Source: Polyporus tsugae
Lineage: Eukaryota; Basidiomycota; Agaricomycetes; Polyporales; Polyporaceae
Length of the DNA stretch: 64,000 bases
Direction of reading: 5' to 3'
NCBI GenBank assembly: GCA_024305745.1
Contig: JAHRBS010000006.1
Location: 1,614,501 to 1,678,500 of the forward strand
A model generated the notes under the pieces. The model was not told the DNA's origin. It did no database searches and saw only the letters and a list, made by a program, of their open reading frames with translations. Below are positions 12,001-22,785 of the stretch, piece by piece. A program made the translations under genes and the position numbers. The first letter of the stretch is position 1; every line of letters starts with the position of its first letter.

Positions 12001-12922
12001 TGTAACAGAGAACGTCTTTACCTGCAAGAGATCGAGGATGACATCAAACGTCGACAGCAGCTGTACGACAGTCTGCAAATCCACCCAATCAGTGGCTGAC
12101 ACAAAAATAGAGTCACCTTGACCCTCACCGAGACGGGTGCCACAGGTACACATTGCGTCAGTTGGGGAGAAAAGGTCTGCCCAGGCGGCGGGACCGGAGC
12201 TTGAGCGGGATGAGTTTCGTTTACCCCTGCGGTTGCAGCTTGATACCAGCGTGAACTAGTTTCCCCTTCGTCCACCACTGCGGGTGCAGTTGGAGGTCGC
12301 GAAGGCCCCTACGAACAGGAAATAGGCTTCAGTCAACAACAGCAATCGCAGTCGGCAAGTCTACACCAACCGTCTCGCCATCATAGAAACCGTCTCTGCA
12401 AGTCCTTCCGGCGCGACGTTGCCGAAGGTGGCGACCGAAGTCAATGTCGGTGCCAGTGTCACGCCGCCTAGTACCAGATGGCAGAGCGGTATCTGTAATC
12501 ATGATAGCAGGGTCCTGAGCGTCCAGCATGTTTGCATTATGGTGATAAAGGCCGGCAAAGACGTCATCGCGCACTCCGGCAAACGAAACTGGAGGGCCAG
12601 GGCGGGCAGGGTGTCTCGAGATCGTCGGTGACCACGGAAAGAGAGATGGTGCTGTCAGGATGGGTGGTTGGCTCGGCAGGTGGAGGTGGCGCAAGCCGAT
12701 ATCCGAGAGCTTCACTGATGGGGACGGATGCCCAGAAGTCGAGGAGAAGAAAGTTGAACTGTCACTATCAAGTGATGCGGGCGACAATGAGGGCTTGTGA
12801 GACCCTGACTCCATCGAGCTCAAGTCGTCGGAACAGTGCGAGGACAACAAGAGATCGTCTCCGTGAGTGGGTCCGGAGCCGGGAAGCGGTGGCTTGGGTG
12901 CAGTGAAAGTGAGATGGTGCAC
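9074..12922 (-). CDS. Chimeric paralogue of the giant PH-domain gene (copy I), open reading frame retained
   Basis: Nine exons keep frame throughout: 12922-12371, 12308-12129, 12072-12022, 11967-11784, 11728-10442, 10382-10308, 10256-10070, 10014-9910 and 9851-9074, about 1,130 codons. They correspond to exons 5-9 and 12-15 of the gene at 27.8-40.4 kb, followed by a second stretch of exon 9. Shared blocks include 'LSDIGLRHL', 'APVPPPGQTF', 'TVVQLLSTFDVILDLL', 'ITYLRGLNQWL', 'NQLGDLTNLVTEQRD' and 'YLDEFSRSLATEVRMLL'. The first 70% of parent exons, including the PH domain, is absent. Middle parts of exons 5 and 9 and all of exons 10-11 are deleted in frame. The last exon is a repeat of part of exon 9 and ends at a TAG. 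The 5' end is unresolved: the first exon has no early ATG (first in-frame ATG 12814) and the frame meets TAA at 12986-12988. Expression is not known. Confidence 0.65.
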
Positions 12923-12985
12923 ATAAGTGCATGAGCTAGGGAACTCCGGCGTACCTAGAGGTGAATCTGGGGTCGTCCAGAGATC

Positions 12986-13597
12986 TTAGCGGGGGGCAAT
13001 ACAGACGAAGTAGGAGAGGTCTTGAGGAGGGGGTGAAAGAAGAGGGATATGTGTGTGGCACATGGGATAAAAATCGAGCAGTTCCCATTGCCGACCAGAT
13101 ACCAGACAGGCCCACGTTTCTTCCGCGCCGTTGCCAGACAGTACACTGGTTTGCACCAATTTGACATTGATCACTCTAGCTCCGAAAGATGCGACACGAG
13201 CCGAAAGGTCCTGTGGTCCTTGGTGACGTCTGGGGGACCAGGGCGCGCTCCCGCTCTCCAAGACACACACAGTGAATGATGTATTCAACGTCGTGTCGTG
13301 GGTGGATGCCGTTATGATGGCCATGCGGCCGACGTCGTCTAGCTCGGCCTCTACGGTCGTTATCGTCGGCACTTGGACGTCGTCCGGTACGTGAAGGTCA
13401 CCGTGTTTGATCGGTGTACCGCTCAGCTTTGCGGTTCGGGTTGGGACGCATTGGTCACGGGAGAACTTCGTCCGGTTTGTACAATTGTCAACTGGGCTAG
13501 ACGTGGGCCAGCTTGGACATGCCGGAAACCCCACCTGTGCGGGGAAGACCATGTTTGAGATGGCAGGCGTGCGAGATTGGTGCGAGAATACATTCAT
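12986..13597 (-). CDS. Unidentified open frame, 203 codons, possibly a 5' exon of the chimeric gene
   Basis: An ATG at 13597 opens 203 codons that end with TAA at 12986. The frame is the same one that continues into the first recognisable exon of the chimeric gene. The central part reads like protein ('VPTITTVEAELDDVG', 'ARVINVKLVQTSV'), but no family was recognised and it has no counterpart in the parent gene. It could be a separate small gene, an upstream exon joined by an intron that removes the TAA, or chance. Splice sites of suitable phase were looked for and only weak ones were found. Confidence 0.3.
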   Translation of the reverse strand: MNVFSHQSRTPAISNMVFPAQVGFPACPSWPTSSPVDNCTNRTKFSRDQCVPTRTAKLSGTPIKHGDLHVPDDVQVPTITTVEAELDDVGRMAIITASTHDTTLNTSFTVCVLESGSAPWSPRRHQGPQDLSARVASFGARVINVKLVQTSVLSGNGAEETWACLVSGRQWELLDFYPMCHTHIPLLSPPPQDLSYFVCIAPR

Positions 13598-14388
13598 GGT
13601 GCCGAAAATGGGGGAACGTGTACGTCTTCATGAAGCCTCACGCATTCATGCCTCGTGCTTCGTTCGCGCCTTGTCTGCTGAGTCGCATGGGGGGATAATG
13701 CCCGTGGACGTGACACGTGTGAGGCGGTGAGGATATGCCAAATATCTTTGAGCGAGAGACATACCATATAAGTCACTTGTGTGCATTCAAGAGGTTGAAC
13801 AACCGGCCCCGTGGCGATTGTGAATGGATACAGACAACATTGGCAGTGCCTTGAACGTTGCCCCGTCCGACGTGCCCAGACCATGCATGTCATGACTCAA
13901 CCATAAACTCACAAAGTTATGTGAATTACATGGTTTTCAAGCCTTCGGTGGCTACAAGTCCGTCTGTGCGGCTTGGGTCGCCGAACTCATAGCAACGCTT
14001 TGTATGCATCACCTAACCCACGCACACCACCGCCTCAAACGCTCCAGACGAATCATATCGGACCTTGAACTTGGATGGGTGCGTGCTACCCCAAAGTGCT
14101 AAATACAGTTCAGTCATTGACAGTGACACGCTTCTACAGCTTCTACACGCCGGACCCTTGACTTGTGCAGCGATTCCACCACGAGCTTGCAGCGTGGTGG
14201 CCTTCGAAATTGTGTTCAAGTACGTACGATATCGTCTCAGAGTATGAATCACCGCATCCGCGCCCATTATCTTCCCCTTCTGCATCTGCTTGCTCGTCTG
14301 CATTCCAAGTGACTGGCTCGGTGTGTTGGATTCTCCGTAGAAGTCGCCTGGTCTGACTTTTGTATTGATTTTTACAGAACGACGCGCA
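13598..14388. other. Gene-free stretch upstream of HET gene
   Basis: About 790 bases with only short frames on both strands. It should contain the promoter of the HET gene that starts at 14389. No motif was identified with confidence. Confidence 0.4.
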
Positions 14389-16388
14389 ATGTGGTTGCTG
14401 AGTACCCATCAAGCCGAGCTCCACTTCTTCCCCTCCCCGGAAGCAGTCCCGGGTGGCTACGCGATCTTATCCCACACCTGGGGCGACAACGAGCAATTGT
14501 TCGAGGAGACGCGAGACCTCGCCGAGTGGTGCAAGAAAGGTCGCAAAAATCCCCGCGATTTCGCGTCCGAGAAGGTCCGCGAATGCTGTATCCTAGCGGA
14601 GCGTCACGGGTACCGGTGGGTGTGGGACGACACATGCTGCATCGACAAGACGAGCAGCACCGAGCTGTCCGAGGCGATCAACTCGATGTTCTTTTGGTAC
14701 TCCTGCGCCGAGGTGTGCTATGTGCATATGGAGGGCGTCGAGAGTGACTGTGTCTTGGATGCACCGGGATCGGCGTTCAGGACGGCACGGTGGCACTCGC
14801 GCGGATGGACGCTGCAGGAGCTCATCGCCCCTTCCCTCGTCGTGTTCGTATCTGGAGACTGGAAGAAGGTATTTGGGACGAAGGTGGAGCGTGCGTCGCT
14901 CCTCGAGGAGATTACCGGCATCTCGCGGCGGGTCCTGACTGGCGAGGCCCACCACTCACTGGTCAGCGTCGCAGAGCGCATGTCATGGGCATCAAACCGG
15001 AACACGACCCGCGCGGAGGACGAGGCGTACTGCCTGATGGGACTCTTCAATATCAACATGCCCACGATTTACGGCGAGGGACGCCATGCGTTCGCGCGCC
15101 TTCAACATGAGATCATGAAGCGGACGTTCGACACGACCCTGTTCGCCTGGGGTAGTTGGGTCGGCTACAAGACTATCACCCCAATGAAGCAGCACGAGAT
15201 GTATCAGTACTTCAACGCGTCGTCGCAGAACCATGTTTATCTCCTCGCCCACTCCCCGAAGTGTTTTGTCAGGCCATTTGGACTGCCTGTGTGGTATACG
15301 CCATCCGTGAAGAACCCCATGCAACCATATCTTGATTGGCAATGGACAACGAGACCCGTAGGTAGTCATCTTCGAAGAATATACAAAAGCTGACGAAATA
15401 TTCTCAGGGCAAATCAGAACCAACACTTGGAGCTGTCGATCGGAGCCAATTCGGCCCGTTTGGTCGAATAGAACTGCCCAAGTTCTCGGTTACAAACTAC
15501 GGGTTGGAGTGTCGCTTCCCAATCATCGAGTCAGACGGGTTCATCGTTGCCGTTATCTTGTGCGACACCGGTCGCGAACATCTTGGGCTCCTCCTCCACC
15601 CGTCCAACAACGTCATCCAGGATCCCTCCCGAAAGAGATACCACACCGGGTATGGCTTCCGAACACCCTCCGGTCAGCCCGGTCTCGCGCGCCTCATCTC
15701 CTTAGGCAACGACTTCTACAATCTGCGCGTGAACGGAAAGACGGTCACGGCGGAGTGGCGGGACATTCTCATCACTGACAGCCCGCCGCCAATCAAGAAG
15801 GACGCTGCACCGAACCTCTGTTCCCCTTTACACTCCATCGCCCCTGCCTCGCCGTTCCGCCTGCCCCCTTGGCTCATCAGCACTCTGGCACTGTTGGGGA
15901 TGGAGCTGCTGCCCCTCCATATGGAGAGCAAGCCCGTTGATGGGAAGCCGCTGCAGATGCTGCTATCGTTCGACGACGTGAACACGTTCGAGGGCATCCG
16001 CCTCGTCCTCGGGACGTGCACACAGTCACCGGACCGCCTGCCCCACTGGGCGAAGGCAATACCACGGACACCGAACGTTTGGGAATACGACCTGGTCTCC
16101 CTCTGGTCGCACAACTGTAGCGAGCACCATGTCGACGCTTGGCCGGGCTGGACAAAGGAGTTCGGAGACCCTGAGCGGACTATCCGGCTCTCGTTCTCGC
16201 GCAGCACGGTGATCCCAGAGCACACCTTAGTCGTCCACATCGAGCTCGAGGGGAGTGTATACGACGCTATGAAAGAGGGGAAGAAGGTTGTGCTTCCATC
16301 GCGCAAGGATATCGGACTGGTCGGGAGTCTGGTGGACGCACCGCTCCCTCCCCGGGTCAATGAAGACTTTGCCGTAGCTCCTGTGTGA
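14389..16388 (+). CDS. HET-domain protein
   Basis: Two exons, 14389-15357 and 15408-16388, join in phase 0 to encode 649 residues; the single intron is 50 bases. The N-terminal third is a HET domain (heterokaryon incompatibility, PF06985 type): 'YAILSHTWGDNE', 'YRWVWDDTCCIDK', 'SEAINSMFFWYSCAEVCYV', 'WTLQELIAPSLVVFV', then the usual downstream block 'TRAEDEAYCLMGLFNINM' and 'PTIYGEG', with 'LQHEIMK'. HET proteins trigger cell death or growth arrest after fusion with non-self mycelium. The C-terminal 350 residues have no recognised repeat or NACHT domain, so the partner or sensor is unknown. The start was chosen because the standard domain begins within a few residues of 'MWLLSTHQAELHFF'. The gene looks intact. 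Confidence 0.92.
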
Positions 16389-17034
16389 GCGTCACAGCCG
16401 CTTGTTTATCGTCCTCGAGCGCGGAGTTGTGTCAGAGTCATATTCAACAGCCTTCCTTGGATCGTTCTTCCCTGTATGTCTGACAAGGCGGCAGGCCACC
16501 TAGAACCCATGCAGTCGATACATGTACGCTCTGTCACACGCTACTTCGATTAGTTCTCCCGTTGGTTTTTGTAAAGATAAAAAGACGCTACATCTAATTA
16601 ATATTATGGTAAGCTTGGGGGAGTAAACAGTCCTTCGCATTCCACGAGGAACAACGTTTTGTGGACCTTTTTGGAGTCTCATCGCCAATGTGCTTTGTGG
16701 AAATCGTTAGTTTTCGTCCCGTGTGCATTGTTACCGATGTTCGAGAGGTTTCCTCCGGCCCGGGAGCGAGTCGTGTGTCCCAGCCCCCTGGCTCCTTCCA
16801 CGGATGCTATAAGTAGGAAAGCTACCCGTCAATCCTGAAGAACTAGAATGTGAGTAGTCTGGAAATGCATATGCTGAGACGTAGCGGTGAAGAAGAGTGG
16901 CACCACATGTTCTGAGGTTATGTCCGAAGTCCAATGATTCTAACGGTCACAACACTGTGTCGTGCGGCGACCGCCGATCGAGAAACACGTCCACCTGGTC
17001 AACTCGGATGAGCACGATCGCGTTCTAGCACCTC
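16389..17034. other. Gene-free stretch downstream of HET gene
   Basis: Contains the 3' UTR of the HET gene, including an AT-rich patch around 16590-16610. Nothing else was recognised. Confidence 0.4.
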
Positions 17035-17330
17035 ACGATGACGAAGATACGCTCTAGCGTTGCGTCGTCATCGGAGGGCTGGATACAGAGGCCCCTGCTG
17101 CCGACAATGTAGAGCGAGTGCCGGACGTGCTGGTTAGCCAGACATTCACCCTCGGCGGGGAGAGTCTTGCCGTCGCCGGGTGAATGAAGATGGTTAATGA
17201 CGGGACTCTAGTCCCAGGCGGGGACGAAGTCGTTGAAGCCAGGGTCGAAATCGTGCGCTTCCATGAGCGAGTATAGGAGGTCGGCGAGTCCAAAATCCGA
17301 CGTCCAAAACGTCCTTTGGAATGCAAGATT
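17035..17330 (-). pseudogene. Coding-like relic of unknown family
   Basis: On the minus strand the stretch reads like an eroded exon in a single frame: 'ADLLYSLMEAHDFDPGF' and 'NDFVPAW', then TAG, then 'GKTLPAEGECLANQH' and 'HSLYIVGSRGLCIQPSDDD', then TAG near 17025. Amino-acid composition and codon use look protein-coding, but two stops interrupt it and no start or splice sites were found. The family was not recognised. Chance cannot be excluded. Confidence 0.3.
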
Positions 17331-17965
17331 TGCTTTAGAGCTGCGTTCTCCTCTATTTGGTCTCAGTACCCTGCCTGGTTTGGCTGAAGCCTGGTACGCA
17401 ATTGCCTGTGCGTTGCACGGTCAGCAACGTATGATGGCCCAATTGTTCCAAGAATTCGTACCACTGTCGATGCCCGAAGTTCAAGCCTCAAAACGTGGTA
17501 CCCCGTTTGAAATCCCATCGTGGACGAACTCTTGATGCTTGATAAATCCTTGCTCGCAAAGACTTGCATGTACCGGAGAGTGTGCGAAGACCTATTACGC
17601 AGGCTCGCCAACATGCTCCGTTACTACACAGCCAACCCAAAGTTTAAGTCCGGGGGCCTCCGTTAGGCATCGCGAATCCGTCGTCAACGTTCGCCAACCC
17701 TCGAATACCTAACGCTGAAGAATCATAGTCCGAGAACGAGTTCCTGTAACACTCAAGAGCGGAATGCAGTTTTCGAATCTCCTACGGTCGTCGTACGCCA
17801 ATCTACCGAAACACTTGGGCACACACCTTGTTACCTCTCCCCACCCTACAACGCACATGGACACGAACGATGGTAGTCATTCAGAAGAACACAGCGAGCG
17901 CCGCGGTATATGATACATTGCGATGGAGAGGAAAACAGCTGATACATCGGTCTGTTATGAGCACT
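17331..17965. other. Gene-free stretch downstream of RBX1 gene
   Basis: Separates the relic from the 3' end of the RBX1 gene. Only short unconserved frames occur. Confidence 0.4.
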
Positions 17966-18684
<719 letters not shown>

Positions 18685-18952
18685 GTCGATTTGGTCGTAA
18701 GGGGTTGGTAGAGCGTAGGTGAAAGAGAGAGAGAGAGATAGCGTCGCAGCTGCCGCGACGGAGGAGGGGAGGCAAGCTGCAGCTCTGCAAACCCAACGAC
18801 AGCCGTGTCACACGTGACATGCAGCGTGACTGTGATGGTACTCATCGGAACTGGACTTGTCGCCCTTGGCTTTGTTCAGTCATCTCGACTCGAGTCTCGG
18901 TCGACGGTCTACAGCCACACACACTTAGTCGCAGTATACCTTCCGTTCTGCA
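18685..18952. promoter_or_regulatory. Shared (bidirectional) upstream region, RBX1 / tubulin cofactor C
   Basis: Only 268 bases separate the start codons of the divergent RBX1 and cofactor C genes, so both promoters must lie here or overlap. A GA run lies near the RBX1 start. No TATA box was obvious. Shared regulation is inference. Confidence 0.5.
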
Positions 18953-20390
18953 ATGTCCGACACGAAGGATGAACTCACTAACCAGGAACTCGGCCAACAA
19001 TACTATGGACGGCTAGATGCTATCGCACAGGGTCGGCATCCTCTCCCTGCTCGACCCAAGCACCCCATCTGAACCAACACATTCGGCAGACCTTTCTGCC
19101 AGCATTCAAAAGCTTAAGGACGGTGGTACCGCTCCGGTGGTCATCGATCAAGCGACGGTCGAGCTCTCAAAGCTAAGAAAGGACTTCAACGATGCGGTTC
19201 CATACCTCCCCAGTTTCGACCAACGCACCCTCGATCTTGTGAGTGTTTCCTCCACGAATGTTTCGGGACGGACTCAAGTGACTATCTATCTGTAGAAGAT
19301 CAAGTCGATAGAGTCGGACTTGGAGGGTGCTCGCGTTGCAGGCGCATCCAAGGCGAAGTTCGCGTTCAAGCGGAAAGCAGTCAAACCTGCGGCCTCTTCA
19401 CCGGTCTCGTCACCGCCCCCTTCTACTACCCTATCGACGAGTGTTATACCCACGAACAAGGGACCGACGTCGGGGCTATCTATTTCCGGCCACTCGCACA
19501 AATATCTCTCCCTCGCCTCGCTCGCTTTACCGTGGTCTTCGGCTTCTGACCTGACAATCTCCGACCTGGACCATTGTATCGTCAATCTGATACCCTCTAG
19601 TGCGAATGCGGACTATCCCCAAGAACTGGCGTTCACGGCGCTTCATGCCAAGAATCTAAACAATACGATCCTGGTGCTTCCAATCATAACTGGCAGCGCA
19701 CTCTTGCATGACATGAAGAATTGCGTCATTGCACTTGGAAGCCGACAGGTACGTCCATTCCTATGCATTTTGGTGAATCATACGCGCCGCATAGCCGGAT
19801 GCTCTGGAGATGGCTTCCCTAACAAGAGGATTGCATCGCGAAGTTCCATATCTTTACCCTTGGATGAATCCCTCGCATCGGAAGTGACCCACCGCGCATA
19901 GACACTTATAGCCGTCTGGTAATACTCCTGTCTCGTGACGCTGACCTCCTTGACAGTTTCGTATACACGCATCGTCTCAAGTGGACGTCTATATCACGAT
20001 CTCCTCAAACCCCATCATCGAACATTGTTCAGCGACGCGCTTCACCGCTTACCCGGCAGTCCTCCGGTGTCCAACGCCAATGCCAGAGTTGACGCTGACA
20101 GATTCCGTTCGGCCTGTACGTCTTCTCCATCGTCATCGGGGTCGCGTGTCTCGTACACGTCGCATCATACTAGCATCATTAGGGCCGTCGCTAACCGCCT
20201 TTCGTCCGCGCAGGAAGCCCAGGGCGGCAATAGTTATCTGGCTGTGCAAGACTTCTCGCATATCCGCGCTACTCCCTCCCCCAATTGGTCTGCGCTCGCC
20301 CAGGCCGCGTCGATCTTAGACAGCCAGTGGCCGCTATCCGCAGTAGGGGATGTAGACGAGGTGTTGCAAGATTTGCTTCCTTCGCGGTAG
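18953..20390 (+). CDS. Tubulin-specific chaperone C (TBCC), start frame uncertain
   Basis: Exons in frame are 19017-19238, 19296-19748, 19957-20115 and 20214-20390 (336 residues from the ATG at 19017). The protein shows the TBCC N-terminal helical part ('SASIQKLKDGG', 'YLPSFDQRTLDL'), a Lys-rich linker ('KAKFAFKRKAVKP'), and the C-CAP/cofactor C beta-helix ('YPQELAFTALHAKNLNN', 'TILVLPIITGSALLHDM', 'QFRIHASSQVDVYI'), ending in 'YLAVQDFSHIRATPSPNWSA', which is highly typical. TBCC stimulates GTP hydrolysis by beta-tubulin in the folding supercomplex; the catalytic Arg region is near 'GSRQFRIH'. An ATG at 18953 opens a more family-like N terminus ('NQELGQQYYGRLDA') but lies in another frame and stops at 19069. 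Either translation begins at 19017, or there is a one-base indel or sequencing error near 19045. Confidence 0.88.
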
Positions 20391-21597
20391 CGATCCTCAT
20401 CTCTCGCGCACGGCATCCCGAACGAGTTGATTTGTTCCTAGCTCTCGCAGATAATCACCATCCCTTGTGAGACCACTTCCGACATTCGACATCGGGATGG
20501 ATATATAGCTAACCAGTGCAAAGGAGAACTATGTTCCGATGCTCGGGATGAATCTCAAGCTTAAGCTTCAAGACGCACACTGCGATCAAATGTTTTTGCC
20601 ATTGCACCCTCTGCAAGCGTTTATCCGCTATACGGAGCTACCAAACCTATTCCTGAACGTCTCGCTCCAGGCACGGCCGCTCTCAGTCCCATCCGCAGCA
20701 CATCTTCCTTGTGTTACTGAGCATCCGTTCACGCAAGCGCATGCCGACCAGCCTGGAAGTGTCTCAAGGTGCTGCGAGAAACATCGACGTCATCTTGGCC
20801 CTGTAAGCTTTAAGCCTTGCGCTGCCGACTTTGCTTTACTCATCGGTGTGCTCGAGGTTATGAACGTGCGGGAGGGTTCTGCTCGAACAGCATGTGTTCT
20901 GCATTTCTGTTCAATGTTTTGGAGGTGTTCTTTGGCATTCTCGCAGCGGTTGCCATGCCTCCCTGCCGTTCAATACCATCTAGGAGCGGCGTCCGCACTG
21001 CCTTCATGAGAAAACGCAGGCCTCCCAAGACGCTCCTCGAGCCGAATTCAATGAGGGAGCACTGCCTCGGTCGACGACTATTGTACGTACTCGGCACTCG
21101 CTCGGTCGCAGTACTCGGGTCACAGTCTTTGGATACATAATAGCCACGCCACTCCGGTCGGGTAGGCGGCCGCGGGTCAGTAAATTAATAGGCATAGAAC
21201 ATTGTCGGCGAACAGCCTTCGGAACTCCGGAGCACTTGCATAATGTTCAAAGCCTCTGAATGGTAAAGCGTCTACGGTTTATCTCTCTTTTCGCACTCAC
21301 TTGGCGGTGCCGGGTTCGGAGTCGACGGTGTGCATTGCCCGGAGGAGAACTTCCAATCCTCAACTCTCACGAACACGACGATCCACGAGGCTTCTAGCCC
21401 TCGATTTCTGGACTCTCATCTCTTTGTTCTGTTCCTTACCCTTGTCCTGCTTGCTTTAGCTTCGTGAGACTGACTCTATATACCTGCCCCTGCTCGCATC
21501 GACTGCGATTCACGGCTTCTGATCTCTACTTTGCTTCCGACGTAACGGCCGTCGACTGACCACTACATAATACACAAACTATCAGGGCCACAGGGGG
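20391..21597. other. Gene-free stretch, 1.2 kb
   Basis: Holds the 3' end of the cofactor C transcript and the promoter of the Cys-rich gene at 21598. A plus-strand frame of 156 codons (20539-21009) has no recognised motif and odd composition; it is not annotated as a gene. Confidence 0.4.
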
Positions 21598-22785
21598 ATG
21601 TCTGGCTTTGACGACTGCATTGGGGTGTTCCTCGTCGCAACGTGTGGATGCTGCTGTGAGTTGCGCCAGGAGTCCGACCCGCATGGCGCACACGAGCTGA
21701 CAGCACATCACGCACTCGCGCACAGGCCTCTCATGCACGCAGACGGATAACCTCTGGTGTCTCCTCAGTACGTCTGTCTCTAACGTCTCTTCTCATGCCC
21801 GGGGCCCTTGCACATCCTCTCCACCTCCCTGCCAACATACGACCTCCCAAACCCATCCCCGATTACCCCAGGCCGCCTCACGCTACTCCCATGGCACACA
21901 CGCTAACGCGCGCCCGCAGAGGCCCCCGGCGGCGACACCAACTACCGCGTCCGCTCCCGCTCAGGCATGTGCTGCTCCTGCAAGCGCGCCATGTCCGACG
22001 ACGACTTCGAGCGCACCGTTGAGCAGCTCTACGCGCCCGGCACCGGCCCCAAGCCGTACGAGAACGACGGCAATGGCAACGGCAACTCCACGCACGTCCT
22101 CGAGCTACAACGCAGGCGCACCCGGCGCTCAGGAGAGGGCGAACGGGGCGGGGACGACAGGGAGGGACGCGTGACGAGCCAGCCGGGCCCACGCCCGTCA
22201 ATGGACGCGCGCAGGCCGCCCTCGCGCTCCTCGCTGCCGGAGATTCAGAATCGGACAGCGCCGGCGCCGGCGCCGGAGGGCGACCGGGAGCGCGTGATCC
22301 TCGAGTCGCGCAGGGACGCCAAGGCGCGCACGCGCGACTGGATCGCGCAGCAGACCAAGTCCGTGGACTCAGGCACGCCCGCTCCCGCTCGCGCCCCGGG
22401 CACGGGCACAGACGCGTCCCATCGTGCGCACCAGTCCGAGAGCCATGTAGCGGTGCTGCAGCTGCAGCGGCCGCCCGAGGCGCACGCACGCGCACAGCCG
22501 TCGGACGGGTTCGTGTTGCCTGACCTGAACGTGCGCGGGGACGGGAGCCTGGGGAGGGTGTCTGCGTGGAGCTACGGGGAGAAGGGAGTGGGAGCAGGGG
22601 CCACGGTGCCTCGTCGGGGAGCCATCCCTGCGGCGCTCATGCCCGGGCGGACGCAGAACTCTGCACCGTCGCAGCTGCCATTCGACCTTGGGCCTGTGCC
22701 GGGTTTGCGTCCGAGGACGACGCAGGCTGGCGCACCACCGGGGTCAAGTCCGCCAAGCAAGGAGGTTGGGAGTGCTGCGGTCTGA
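21598..22785 (+). CDS. Cys-rich N-terminal protein, unknown function (paralogue of 25969-26358)
   Basis: Three exons, 21598-21655, 21726-21767 and 21920-22785, join in phase 1 each time to give 321 residues. The first 35 residues are packed with cysteines ('VATCGCC', then 'CLSCTQTDNLWCLLK'), followed by 'GMCCSCKRAMSDDDFERTV'. The remaining 250 residues are a low-complexity Arg/Pro/Gly/Ala tail without known domains. There is no signal peptide. The Cys cluster could bind metal or be palmitoylated; neither is shown. The small gene at 25969-26358 has the same start (MS-), the same 42-base middle exon with matching C-x2-C-T and W-C positions, the same intron phases, and a matching 'CC-x-C...D-D/E-F' block. 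The two therefore share ancestry, and this one has gained a long tail. Confidence 0.7.

Noticed and set aside
20539..21009. 156-codon plus-strand frame downstream of tubulin cofactor C
   Set aside because: No recognised motif, irregular composition and no splice partners; kept only as a remark in the gene-free entry.
21878..22495. 205-codon minus-strand frame
   Set aside because: Antisense to the GC-rich low-complexity tail of the Cys-rich gene; Arg/Ala-rich composition is typical of shadows.
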